Assembly (NCBI GenBank): GCA_028023455.1
Contig: JAQFVV010006256.1
Location: 1,118,001 to 1,182,000, forward strand
Source: Epiperipatus broadwayi
Lineage: Eukaryota; Onychophora; Udeonychophora; Euonychophora; Peripatidae
DNA length: 64,000 nt
Direction: 5' to 3'
The translations under genes and the position numbers were made by a program. The first letter of the stretch is position 1; every line of letters begins with the position of its first letter. Positions 1 to 13,074 of this stretch are shown here, in pieces. The notes beneath the pieces were generated by a model. It was given only the letters and a program-made list of their open reading frames with translations. It had not been told where the DNA came from and made no database searches.

Positions 1-3000
1 AAAAATATTAGAATTAAATCAGAATGGTAAAAACAAAAATACCTAAATGAATATAATAAAGAGTTTAAAAGACTAAGCAGATGAATCAATTTAATTTTTA
101 TCAAGTTTCGAATCACACAGTGACTTTGTGCTTTGGATTAGTTGTTTAATTAACCCAGGAGTGGTCGTAGTTAAATACTGGAGGAAATAAAATGCACTGT
201 GAGACTATTGCCAGGTTAAACTAGTCTGATTTCTATTAATTTTGTTTCATGATGAAACACAAATGTGTCATTTGTTTTATTGTGAATATTTTCTAATGTG
301 GATTTCATTTTTATAGGAAAAATTGTTTTTTAAAAAAATTTTAAGACCAACAAATTTTTTTTAGTGATGCTTCTGTAATCTATAAATTGTGCACCATTGC
401 TTTAAGAGATGTAAAAAAAATCAGGCAAATTATACTTTAACCAAAAGTTACATTTTCAATTTATTTTGTAAAATGTTCTCTCTTTAATCAAGCTTAATAA
501 CAATAGTAATCTAAACAATCTATTCAAGGTGGTAAAGACAATTAACAAAGATTGCCAAACATATAATTTTTATATTTTAATAAGCATTTGTGAAAAGTCA
601 ATGTTAGCCAAGATGATTTTTTTTTCATTTTGTGAGGGTTAGTTATGTTGCAATTAATTTGGTATCTTTTTATATAAGTTATTAAAACTACTACAATTAT
701 ACTTTATCGAAAGCCCCCACCTTCCGCAAAAAAAAAAACTAGCCATATTTGGTTATGCTTCTTTCTTTTTTGGAGAAATTATGAGTTTTATGAAATTATT
801 TTAAAGGACTTTCTAATTTGTTTTGGAGATAAATCTATATTGAATGTCAAATATAATATGCATAAATTATAAAAATATTACTCACATTTTATTTTCAGAA
901 TAATTAATTAAGATCTCTACCTAAATGTATTGAGGTTATTATCTTTGTGATAGTTTGCTATTGTTGATTGTTCTTTAACATAATTTATTCAGCAACTTTA
1001 TTTATGTTTAATAGAAACTTAATTTTTGAGTTACTTTGTAAACTTTAACGAGTTCTTTACATTATTAAGATACATAATAATGTACAAAAAGAAAATATTG
1101 CTCAAGAATTTAGTCAATTCTAAACTAATCAAAACCACTACATTCTTACACAATAATTGAGATGCTTACATCAATTCATTCCATGAACAAGAACAATATT
1201 GATTTGAAGTGATAATCTGTAAACATAATGCGATGATGTGGATATATTAGCATAAAAATAGATATCAGTATCAGTGTAAAAATATCAGCAGTGAATCAAT
1301 AAAAAAAAATCTTGCACATATTAATTTAGCTCATATTATCTTGTTTTATTTTAAAAATTCTGTAATGTATTGAGCACAGAGTTAGCAGATTTTATGAGTT
1401 ATTCAAAAATTCTATTTTGTTTCAGGATTACAAAAGCCTGAAATACTTAGGAAATAATGACATTCATTATAAAAATGACTACTTTTTATAATAAAGCTAA
1501 TTACATATGTTAATCAAATGCAAATAAAGTTTATTTAATTAAAAAAAAATCTTCATAGTGTAACATTTTAATCTGGCTTAAACATTTTTTTTTTTTTTTT
1601 GGGAACTACAAGTATATCTTAATTAAGAGCTGAAAAACCAAGTAATTTTAAAATAATGTTGAAAAAATTCGTTTAATCTTTTAACACATTCCTAAAATAA
1701 TCGATGCTTGTGAGAATGAAAATTCCTTGCTCGGATGTCATTTCTACATCTATAAAGTAGATAATGAAAGCCATATATATTAGTTTTGCTGTTGTTATTA
1801 TGTTGATGAATGAAGTGGCTTTTCTTATCAGGCAAAATCAAATGTGAGATTGCTACATTAACACAATAAAAAAATTTAAGATCATAAATATTGTTTAATT
1901 ATATTCATGTGGCAAAAACACCATTAAGGTATAAAAAAAAAATATCTACATATTTTTAATGAAATAAAGAATAACATCTGATGCTTCATATTTCTATTAT
2001 ATAGTTTTTAAAATGTGACAATATTTTTTTTTAACTTGTATACTTTTTTTAAAAAAGAAGATTTTTGTAATTAAAATAATTCTTCTTCAATTAAAATGAG
2101 AAGTTAAATTTTGAATTCTAATGTTCACCAAGTAAAAAGTTTTTAATTGATAATGAAATGCAAAGTTAAATATTCATACTTGAGATCATTTTCATTTTGA
2201 TTAAAAATATTATTTTAAAAGTTATTCTGATTTTTTAAATTATATTTCTAGAAAAATTTCAATATATATCCTTTTTAAAAAATAATTTATGTAAAAACAA
2301 TTACGAAATGATCATAGCATATATAAAATTTTACAAAATAGTCTCTTTCAAGTTTCAATCCTCTCACCTTAAATATCCAATAATGATTTTCCAGAGACAT
2401 TGCAGAAAATGATCTATATGAATGACTTTTTCAAAAATAGAAAGGTCTCTTTAATAAAGATATGAATAATTTAAAGACGTTTTTCAAAAACTGATATCTT
2501 ATCTCTAGCCCCACAAAGACAATAATTGAAAATTTAAATAAAGTTCAAATTTTTTCTTGAGACATTTGTGATTTAATGTTAGATGATGGAAATAGTTCAA
2601 TATATAAATACAACTAAAATGCCATTATCACAAACTTTCAGGCTAGATGCAAAACGCTAAAAACAGTAGTGTCGTTCAGTGCTCTGTGTTAACAGCTTGT
2701 ATAAGCATAAAGAATGGTGATCATATGATGTTTAGTGGTTTAAACCTTCAGACAAACAACATATTCGACTTACAAGGAAAGCATTTTGTAAACTGAATAT
2801 AATTACTATACATATTCTATACTATTAAAAACAATATGCTTATTTTCCTTATCCATCAAAGGTAGGTACAAAATAATTTCTAATAATTATTTTTAAGAAA
2901 GCTGATTAGCATTATTTGGAATTATGATTCAATACTCTACAAACAATGTCAATAATGTTAGCATATTCTATTGCTAGATATTATATCTTAGTATGGAGAA

Positions 3001-4757
3001 AAAGTGTTGAAATTGAACTTCTTATTGCACAATACATATTACGACAAGTAATATTACAAAGTAATCAATTCTACTTATTTTCTTAGCAATGAGTATACAA
3101 TTCTTTCATATATTCCTTAGATGATTCACAGAAAATATATAAAAAGCTATTAAATAAATCCTACTTGATGGTAATGCAGAAATAATTTCACAATATAATA
3201 CACATATCTCAAATCAAGATCTCATTTTTGGATATTCAATCAAGAAAAACATCAAACATTTAAATGGCATAATGAATGGATATAGCTTGCAAAGTCTCAT
3301 AAAAATTTCTTTTTCCAAATTCAACAATCTAGTTGTGTTTGATCTTATCTAAACTTTGAGATTAAAATCAATCATAAATGCCATTATTGCTTACAGAAAT
3401 GAAATTTTGACTCTGATTTAAATAGCTATGGATAATCAAAAGCTTTATGAATAAAAAGTAATCACATGGGCAATAAAGTAACAGGATGAGTACAAAAGTT
3501 CTATTTGACTGACCAAAAAATTAAAAATCAAATCAAATCTAGAAACATTTATTCAAATCTACCAATTTTTACCAATTGCGCTCAGCCATATATAAATATA
3601 ATCACAGAACTGAAGCATTTTCATAATCATGAATTTTAGTTGCAGTAATTTCAAGTTTCTTTTTAATAATTTTGAATAATTATCTTTCTTTTTTTAAAAA
3701 TAAAACCTACAACATATTATGTAGAAACTATTTATAAATGCCAATGAGAAGAGTAGATACCATTAAAAAAATGAATATGAAAAAATCATGTTTATGGTCA
3801 GTCTACATTACAATCATGACCACGAACCTCCACAAATGAAATAAAACATACTTTTTCTAAAGATGATTCATTAGTGCTAATAATGCATTTATGGTATTAT
3901 TTTATTAAAAACAAATTTCAAAAATTTTATTTGTATCCTACAGATATTGCATTTTCTTATATTTAAGATATTTTTAGTCTCATATATTAATTGAAGATTA
4001 AAAATGATATAAGATGGATTATAATTGAAATGTTTCTATATAATATTTATACCATACAAATAATACCTAATAAAAGTTGTAATTAATCAGACAATCCTGT
4101 AAAAGATGTATGATAATATTTTGATTCTTTCTGATTTATTCAATGAACAATAAAAAGGAAAATAATTCTAAATCAAGCTCCTGTCAATAAAACATCTATA
4201 AAAATTAATTTTGATGGTTCTGAATAAAGAATTGCTCTAAAATGTCACAATTTTAACCTCATTAATGAACATTCTAAATGTCTCCTCAGGGTTGAATTTT
4301 TACTACAAATATTTACCTTTTTTTCATAATTATTTATGAAATGGGGAAACTTACTCTATATGGAAATATATCATTTTAGTTTTACAACTTTATTAATAAT
4401 ACTCACCTTTAAAACTGTCAAATATCAAATCAACAACAACAATAAAAAAAGAATTTCAAGTGATAAAATGGATTACCACTAATTTGCTGTTTTTTCATCT
4501 GGAATTTATTTAAAAATTTTTATTAACAAAAAAAAAAAAGACTAATGATTATAAAAAATAAATAAGCACAGGAGATTGTGAACGTCCAAATGACTATGAT
4601 AATAAAATTATTCAATAAGAAGACATGGCAACCTGTTATGGTATTCACTCTTTGTTTATTGATAACAAATACAGTAAATCAAATAATTTTTAAAAAGTTA
4701 TAATTACATAAAATTTATAGTTTTATTTAATACTGTATGATAGAATTTGTTGAATGT

Positions 4758-4800
<43 letters not shown>

Positions 4801-7680
4801 GACTCCAAGCTGCCACATTGCTTTACTGAGTCCATTTGGTTCACTGAAATGGTAAAAGCTTTTCCAAACAATCTGTACAGTACTATCCCATCTTAGATGA
4901 TTAGCTAATTTATTCTTTAATTAATAACATAAAAAAGCATCAGTATTGCACTGATTAAATGCCATTTACAGCCTGTACTCATAGAAATTAATTAACATTG
5001 CATCCAACCAAGACTTGGGATAAGTAAAAAAAAAAAAAGCCAAAAGATGGGAATACATTAATAAAGTAAACATATATCTGTGAAAAATAAATAAATATCC
5101 AGCTTAATTAAAGATAAAAATATAAATCTGCAAAACTTTCTGACAGCCACCAAGAAATAAATTATCATGCAATGAATGATAAAATTACTTTATATGAAAA
5201 AATATTTTTATTTTTAACATGATATGCAGTAATTTGATAACATTAATTGTTGCATACAATCATAGATGTTAAATGATTATATCTATTAATCTTTGGTAAC
5301 ATAAAAAAAAAAAAACAATAACAAAAAAACTTACTACTGCAGGTTGAATATTTCCAATCTAAAATCTTTAACATTTTTTTTTTTTACCGTGTTTATATCA
5401 TATTTTTTCTATCCATTTTTAAATTTTACAATATTAGTAGACACAATTCTTGATTTTTGGCTATAACATATTTTAAGTAATTCTGTTTTGTTTTTTAAAA
5501 ATTAAACCAATAATAAAATAATTTAATTTTTCACATTTTTATATAAATACAATAAAGTAGATTTTTTTTTATTCTCATAGATGATTTTCAGCAGGTGAAC
5601 TAGAATATTTATTGTACAATAATTATACTGAATTTATAAGAAAGTGAATTTAGTTTGCTGCATTTATTTTTTTGTTTTTTTATGTCAAACAAAAATAAAT
5701 TTTTATATGAAACTGAATTTTTTCTAATTTCTCTTATAATCCATCATCTCATCTGCATACAGTTATTGACATGACAAAATTTAATATGTAAATCTGTATT
5801 TATGCTATATATACATCAGACTTTTAAAATGTACAAAAAGTGTAGAAAACATTCAAAATACATCATATCTTTCAAGATAAACCATAGTTAAACTTTTAAT
5901 GTTTCAAAAAAGAAGATTATCTTTCTTTTATTCATTAGCAGCAAACTAATTTTATTTCTTTATCATACTATTCAAAACTGAATAAAATTCAAATTAATAC
6001 TACAAAAATGAGGAGCAAAATACTTTTCATTACTAGCAACCTATTTTCACATCTTTATAATGTCATTCAAAGTAAAATAATAAATCGATTTAAGAATATA
6101 AAAAAAAAGAAAAAATATCTTTCTTTTATTCATCAATAGTAATCACAGAATATCCATTACTTTAAATCCTATTAGAAGTATATTTATTATAAAGTATACT
6201 TTATAAAACATTAATAGTACAATAAAGTAAATCAAAGCTGAGTTATAACAGATTACAGCATATATTTTTTAACTTATATATAAATCAAATTATGCAAAAT
6301 CTTAAGAATGCAAGGCAGGAATTAGCCATATTTCAAGAGCAGAAAAAATCAGAAATATTTTCTTTTCTAAGCATTTTGGATTACGTATATTCAACCTGTA
6401 ATAGTAATTGTAATGTATATAATTTGCTAAACATTTGTATTGTAATATATATATAATAAAATATTATTCAAAATATTTGTATGTACAGCAGGATGTCAAT
6501 TAACCAAACTAATAAGGACCAAGATTAATTTTAAATAAATCAAATAGTATGGGATAATCAAGCATACATTAAAATATACAAAACAAGCTTAGTGCTAATA
6601 TATTTTAAAACATAAAATATTACAAAAAAATAATTAATTTATAAGTGGTTTGTAAATAATAACCAAAATATTTTGATGGAACAAATTTAGTCATACCTCA
6701 GATTAGCATGCACTCTAAAAATTGTAGTAAGCAAAAATTTAATAATCATGCAATTTTATAAATAATTTATTATTTGATTATAAGATTTTTGTAAATATTA
6801 CACTTCTTCAAATGAAAAAAAGCTATTCTAATCACCTTCTGCTTTATAAAATACTTTGATTATCAAAGATATTTTTATTTTTTATTTAAAAAAATTTATA
6901 TTTTTAAATCCTGGGTTATTAGTAGCTAAAATGCCATTGTAAGTAACTCAAACTTTATAAAATACTTTGATAATTTTCTTTCTTTAATCATCATTATTTT
7001 GCTTATAATTAATCAATTATTAAGTCAATTCTTATTATGTATATATCTTCAAGTAATCAGAAATAAATGCATTAAGTGATAGAAGCAAAAATTTAGCTTA
7101 ATAATCAATGCAATACAATAAAAATTATGTTGGGGGTGAGGCAGCTATAGTTTGGATAACTGACATTCCAATAATCTAGTCTTACTGTAATTAATAATTT
7201 TTATAACGTATGTATAATTAAAATGAGAGATCATTTACACACTTCATTAATTTTTTTTAAAATATTCAATAATCGTTAAAAAAAAAAAGTTTCTCAATTA
7301 TTAGAAATTAGAAATAAAATAGTAGTAAAAATAAGAGCTTGGAAATTTAAAAAAAACCTGTGAAATTTCTACATTTTATAATCATGTAAACATATATTCA
7401 TTTTATTAGTAAATTTCATAAAAAATACTATATGATCCACATAAGTTTCATTCAAAATATTAAATTTATCATAAAATTTTTTATTACAAAGTATTAAGAA
7501 AATGTATATGAACACAAAAATGCTATACTGTAATAAATTTAAGTGATATAATTTTCATAATAAAACTTCGGTGATTAGTTCATTACAACATACAAATACT
7601 ATTAAACATAACTTAATAAATAAAATTATGGCATAATAAAGTGTGAAAATGTGTAAAATGATCTCTAACTATATATACTA
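1..7680. other. AT-rich non-coding sequence downstream of E93
   Basis: No open reading frame of convincing composition, no RNA gene and no recognisable transposon is seen. The stretch is A/T homopolymer-rich with scattered short simple repeats. One weak local duplication is visible: a motif reading atctttcttttattcat occurs near 5922 and again near 6116, in similar but diverged surroundings. This is intergenic sequence or the far 3' flank of the minus-strand gene that ends at 11511. Confidence 0.6.
4757..4796. repeat. Poly(T)21 followed directly by poly(A)19
   Basis: A run of 21 T is followed without a spacer by 19 A, giving a perfect self-complementary homopolymer palindrome. It could be two oppositely oriented poly(A) tails of retroposons meeting head to head, or a slippage or assembly product. 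No retroposon body is recognisable on either side. Confidence 0.85.
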
Positions 7681-10446
7681 CTTAGATTATTTCTTGTTTT
7701 TACTATTAAAAAAATTATCCAGAATACCATAACAGATTGTTTTAGTTATTGAATTCAAATTGAGAATCTTTAGACATGCAAACAAAAAAAAAAAAGAAAA
7801 AAAAAGAATTAGTTGCTCTTGAAGAGCTAAAACTAATTTGCAATGACGTTCACAGCACTCAAATGGTACTGTCAAGGAATGGATGCAAACAAGTCTCTAT
7901 GGACAAGCTTTTATTAATCCCTCACCAACTGTTTAAGGACCGAGTGAGAGAACAGTCCGAATTGTTCAGATTTTACACACACTCCAAGAACAACTTCCAT
8001 ACATGTAAATACATATTTATTTTCAAAAAAAAAAAATCACAATATAAATAACGTCTCTCAAAATACCTATACCAGACATATAGTATAAAAGATGAGAACT
8101 TCCAGACCCATGGCATCTATTATATGCTCTTTGGGCTAACAATTATATATTTTATAATTTTTTTTTTTTTTTTTTTAAAAAGGCGATTTAATATTGGCCC
8201 CTCAAATATTTTGACTAAAACAAAGATAAAAATTTGAAACACATATACATTATATTTATTGTTCTCTATCTCTCTTTCATTCTCTACATATATATATATA
8301 TATTATATAAAAATTGTTATTAAAAATATCTTTGTTATTCTACAATCGTAGATAAATAAAAACGGTATGATGTTTAGAGCCACAATTTCAAAATGAGGCT
8401 TTAAATTGGAATGATGTATAATATAAACATTTTTTCTTTTTATAATTAACAGTATCATCTTAAAATACTTCTATATTTTTAAATAATAATAATCATATTA
8501 CTACTAGAAATACTTTACAATCAATCAAATAAATAAAATTAATATTATTGGCTTGAAATAATTCCTTTTTTACAGGCACCCAAGTTTTAAATGATTAGGC
8601 TTAAAGACATAAAACGAATGAAGATCACAGTAAGATGGTTAATTTATTTAAAAAATAAAATAAATAAATTCTATACCAATGATTTTTATATATTCACAGC
8701 GCTGCTATGTAAGCAAAAAAAAATATATATATTCAATACAATTTTTTTTGTAATTATTGTCACACACACACACACACAAAATTATGAAAACTTTTATTAA
8801 TAATTGTATAAAATTTATTTATTTATTTTCTTTTTAAAATATTTTAATAATTTGGTAAATATTTTCTATATCAAGAAATAAATCCAAGCCACTATGGTAA
8901 TAAATAAATAAATAAATAAATAAAAATAATATTCATTTGACAAATACTGATCCAACTTATGGAATGCGATTAACTTATGGTCATCAAGAAAAGAATGCCA
9001 TTCAGTCTGGAAGTTAAAAAAATACATAAAAAAAAAAAAAGAAAAGAAAAAATTATGAAAAATTGGCTTTTTAAAAATTTTTGTTTTTGTATGTTAAGGC
9101 CAGCACTCTGTAATTGGGTGACTAATATACGCTATGTCTGACAATGGGATGTACATCAATTGACTTAAAAATACATAGAATTTCAATAAGTTAAAGAATT
9201 AGACAACAATAATAATAAAAAAAAAACAATAAAATAATAATAATAAAAAAACATTGGGTGCACATCAATAAATAGAAATTTTCTTTTTTTCTCTTTTAAA
9301 AAAAGAAAAAAATATATAAGCAAGAAGGACACATCCATGTCCCATCACATTTACAAATTTTATATAGCAAGAAATATAATACTGTCTTGAGACAGCTTCT
9401 ACATTATAATAAAAAGGAAAATAAACCATAAAGTGATAAGAAATAATAAATTTATATATATATTTTTTTTACTATAGAGAAACATAGGTTCATAAATGAA
9501 AAATTGTTGTCTTTTGTACAGGTTTGATCCCACATTTCCGAAAGAACTTCTCTCTCCATTCATGAAGAATATAAATGAGAAACCCTGTTATATGAACATA
9601 TATAATGCAGAAAATCAAATAATATAATACTGAATTATTAACACAAGACTGCTGTTGTTTGAGGAGAGAAAAAATGTGACAAAATAAAATACACAGGGAA
9701 TAATAATAATAAAACACTGAAAATGCAAATACATATATATATATTTTTAAAAAAAAACTGGGTCGTTGAATGAGGTAAAAAAAAAAGTAAGTAAACACAC
9801 AAACATAAATGACAACCATGTAATGAATGTGGAATGTTCAGTGGGTGAGCGAAGTCACGATTATATTAACTATGGTACAAAATTTATTAAATAAACAAAA
9901 CAGAATAAGACTTTTTTTAAAAAAAAAAAAAATCTTGAAAAAGATTTTTATATTGTAATCACTGAATAAGCAAAAATAGGAGTCTATAAAAAACTGGATC
10001 TTGATCTTTTTTTAATATTTTTTTTTAAATTTTTTTTTTTTTTTTCCAAATATGTGAATTCCACACGAGTCAAAATATATATATATATGTATACTCTGTT
10101 AGAAAACAGGAAACGTACAGGAACCGTACAGGTTGTTCTGAAAAAACACATAACAGCATGGCCTCTTAGGAATCGTAGCATTTTATGCCCACGACTGTCG
10201 CTCCAAAAACAAGTTTCCAAAATGTTTCCTTGGACTCTTGACACTAGGATGGGGGAAAAAAGAAAATTGTACAAAAATGCCAAATTTGCTTTTAAGCAAC
10301 TTTGGAGGGAAAAGGATTGGGAAAGGGAATGACTTTTTTTTTTGTTTATTTTATTTGAAAGAAGAAAATTACTTTCATATATATATATTTTTCATTAGCA
10401 TCATTATCATTGTCACCCTTTAAAGTTATGGCAAGAGAGCAAAACC
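7681..10446 (-). other. Distal 3' flank or long 3'-UTR of E93 (extent uncertain)
   Basis: The segment has no coding sequence. Base composition is slightly less extreme than further left, and it contains simple repeats: an AC run at about 8761-8779, an AAAT run at about 8899-8925, and many A/T homopolymers. Several AATAAA hexamers occur on the minus strand (read as TTTATT on plus), so alternative polyadenylation is possible but no single site can be chosen. Open frames here on either strand are low-complexity and not believable. Confidence 0.4.
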
Positions 10447-10473
10447 AAAGTTCTGGAAAATTACCAGAACTTT
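10447..10473 (-). promoter_or_regulatory. Perfect 10-bp hairpin in E93 3' region
   Basis: The arms aaagttctgg and ccagaacttt are perfect inverted repeats separated by a 7-nt loop. It sits just beyond the AATAAA at 10513-10518 in transcript direction. It may be a 3'-UTR RNA structure, but it is too short to be a miRNA precursor. Confidence 0.4.
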
Positions 10474-10474
10474 A

Positions 10475-10495
10475 CGGCGTGCTTTTAGCACTCCG
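10475..10495 (-). promoter_or_regulatory. 8-bp hairpin with one mismatch, adjacent to the first
   Basis: The arms cggcgtgc and gcactccg pair with one mismatch around a 5-nt loop. This is an unusually GC-rich stem for this window, and it lies 2 nt from the neighbouring perfect hairpin. A paired structure in the 3' region of E93 is plausible; its role is unknown. Confidence 0.35.
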
Positions 10496-10503
10496 ACAGC
10501 ACC

Positions 10504-10511
10504 TATCACAG
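10504..10511 (-). promoter_or_regulatory. 8-mer match to the miR-2/miR-13 seed (K-box type)
   Basis: The plus strand reads tatcacag, so the minus-strand transcript carries CUGUGAUA. This is the full 8-mer target of the insect miR-2/miR-13 family (mature 5' end UAUCACAG) and includes the K-box UGUGAU. It lies close to a minus-strand AATAAA, so it is in the mature UTR only if a more distal poly(A) site is used. One 8-mer can occur by chance. Confidence 0.35.
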
Positions 10512-10721
10512 GTTTATTTTTTTTAAAACTTCTATATAAGAAAGGATAGACAGGGAAGGGGAGACAGATGTAAAAATAAGTATGTAGCGACAGGCCAACC
10601 TCACCTCATCATGGCTGGACCCTTAGGAACTTGGCATTTTGGAAACATTCACATTTCTACAGCATAAATAACTTCATAATGCACTTCAGTGAGAATAGGA
10701 CAAAAAAATCTGACTTCAAAC

Positions 10722-10894
10722 TATATATATATAAATATATAAGCATATATATATATATAAATACAAATAAATAAATATATATATACATATAGATATATGC
10801 ATATATATACACACACACATATATATACACACATACATATGTACATATATATATTTATATATACACATATATGTACACACATATATATATATAA
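10722..10894. repeat. TA/TATG/CA-rich microsatellite
   Basis: Interrupted alternating purine-pyrimidine tract made of TATA, ACAC and ATGTA units. It lies in the E93 3' region. A 144-codon minus-strand frame across it encodes mostly Y, I, C and V from the repeat and is not a gene. Confidence 0.85.
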
Positions 10895-11510
10895 AGGGAT
10901 TTGTACTTTTTCACATGGTGTACAATCAAGGGACAAAGAATAAAAAGAACAACAATTCACTCTGATTAGCAAAATACGAAAATCGGCACCGGTACACCAT
11001 GATTTTTTTTTCATTCTTTTGCAAAAAAATGTATATATATATAATATATATATTATCAAAAAATACAGGAACTCAGTACAAATGGGTTGGAATTGTGACA
11101 AAAAAAGTCCCACAAAGGTTTGTACATAAATAATCGACCAACCTACGTTATCCAAGATGGTTCCTCAATACAATTCAAATGTATGCAATAATTGTCCAAT
11201 AGAAATATATAAATGATCTCATTGTATACAGAAAAGATATCTTTTCAACATATAAACTATGGCCTTCTTAAGGTTGGGAGATTTTTAAAAATATAAATGA
11301 AATCCACAAGATGTTGTGCACAACACAGGCTTGCTACATATGACAAACTATAAGAACCTTCTTTAAGAATAATTAAAAAGTAGTTCAAATACTAAGTATA
11401 ATTTTGTTTAACGGCAACCTAGACATAAAAACTCTCATATGGTTGAACCACTGAAGGTTTCAAAACTATGTGGCCAGTATAGAAAATAAAAATTGTACTT
11501 GATTTTAAAT

Positions 11511-13074
11511 TTATTCCAAAGAATTCTCTTTGATTTCAGCCTTGATAATTTTCTCAATTTTTTCAGGAGAAGGCTGTTTTCTTAAGTCTAATGAAGCTCC
11601 CTCATGATGTTTTCCACTACTATGAGAAGTAATTTGTGACCCCAACAATTCTGCATGCATCCGCGCATCCTCTTGTAATTTCCTCATCATTTGTGATGCA
11701 AAAAAATGATTGGGTGCAAAGTGATTGAACTCTGGATTGTAATAAGGGCCATTGTGCCATAATGGCAAGGAGGGACTGGGAAAAGTCAATGGCACAGATG
11801 AAAACAGTTTTGTATTGAAACCTTGTATTTCACTTTTGATCCCATTTTGAACATGTCCAGAAGCAGTATTATTTGCAGTCACCTGTCCATTAGCTTGTGA
11901 TAAGTCACTACTACTACTTTCTGGACTAAAATCACGATGTTTTTTACGATTGTCTCTAGGCTTTTTGGGCCTAAGAAGATGCCGTTCTTTAACCTTGTAC
12001 TCTAAAGTAGAATGTGGAACACCATAAAAACTTCCAGCTCGATGAACACTCATTTCTCCACGTTGTACTGCACGCACAGCTTCTGCTAAATTATCACGAT
12101 TATAATTCCGATAACGACCACGTTTGGGACGTGTTCGTCTTTCACTTTGTTGTTGTGGATTAGAATTAGATTGTCCCTGGTCCTGCTCAATTTTTTTTGG
12201 TTTTTTAGCGGCTGGTCCTTCATTGCCAGAACTGGTATCTCCATTAGATATCAGATCTTGTTTGTCCTTTTCGGTGCTCTGGGATCGAGATTGCACTTTT
12301 TGATTGATGTTTTTGGCGATGATTTCTTTGAGAGTCTCTCCAATAGCCTTGCTTCCTGAGCTGGCTGACTGTCCAGAGAGGCTCGCCATAACCGTCATGT
12401 CAGTGCCTAACACTGACTTGGAGGGTTTATAGGACGGAATTTTAAGTTGTACGCTGGAGGAGCTGTTCAGTGAAGTAATATGATTCTGACCATTGCGGAA
12501 TTTATTACATTCTGCTTGCATGCGTTTTTCTGCCAGTTTACGAATCAGATCTGGAATAATAGGAAGCTTAACTTCATGTGCATAAGGAATCACACTCCTT
12601 CCTTTATCCTTCTGCAAAGCAAGTTCCTGAACATTAGATAATACACTGGAAACTAAGGCATTAGGAGAAGTGATATCAGATGTTAGCAAACTCTGCAATC
12701 GTGGAGATTTTACTTGTGTAGGTGAAGAAACATCTCCTTTGGTTGGGCGTCCAAATTTCCTCCGATTAAATCCAATTTTGTTCTGGATAAGTTCTCGGAG
12801 AGTGGCTGTTGCAGCGGAACCAGACATAGGTGAGCTATTTTGTAGCAGTTCGCCTAACGATAATACTTTTCCAGCAGCAAGACTTGCTTGTGCTGCTGCC
12901 TCACTTTCAGCCTCAAGTTTGTACACTTTGTTTCTCAGAGTAGATCGTGGTATTCCATATAATACTGCAGCTCGCCGGGTCCCTAATTTTCCACTCATAA
13001 TATCCCGGACAGCTGCCTGCAGCTCCTGCTCTGTATATGAACGTTTACTGCCATCAGGACGTTTTCTCGTCTTC
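11511..13074 (-). CDS. Eip93F: E93 / Eip93F (Mblk-1) terminal coding exon: two psq DNA-binding domains
   Basis: This is the last coding exon of E93, an ecdysone-induced transcription factor that directs adult specification at metamorphosis. It encodes 520 residues after a split Ala codon, up to a TAA at 11511-11513. Its acceptor is TTTTTTATTAG before 13074. The first psq helix-turn-helix domain (about 12909-13052) includes [13 protein letters not shown] and [20 protein letters not shown]. The second (about 11967-12137) includes [20 protein letters not shown] and [20 protein letters not shown]. Between them lie an AT-hook-like GRPTKG, two LxxLL motifs (LGELL, LQSLL) and a Ser/Gln-rich linker. 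Near the C terminus is SLDLRKQ, a CtBP-type motif. No frameshift or stop interrupts it. The relation to vertebrate LCoR/LCORL and the corepressor role are family knowledge. Confidence 0.96.

Larger units (their letters stand above)
10447..11510 (-). other. Eip93F: Proximal 3'-UTR of E93 (inferred)
   Basis: This is the sequence directly after the E93 stop codon. It is non-coding but of mixed composition compared with the surrounding A/T tracts, with hairpins at 10447-10495 and a TA/TATG microsatellite at 10722-10894. A minus-strand AATAAA lies at 10513-10518 and would place one cleavage site near 10490-10500. The UTR assignment rests only on position after the stop; transcript evidence would fix its end. 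Confidence 0.55.

Noticed and set aside
7687-8051. Overlapping opposite-strand frames of 62 and 91 codons
   Set aside because: Lysine or phenylalanine runs from A/T homopolymers; no domain, no splice or start context.
10721-11155. 144-codon minus-strand frame rich in Y, I, C and V
   Set aside because: Translation of TA/TATG/CA microsatellite; repetitive peptide, no domain.
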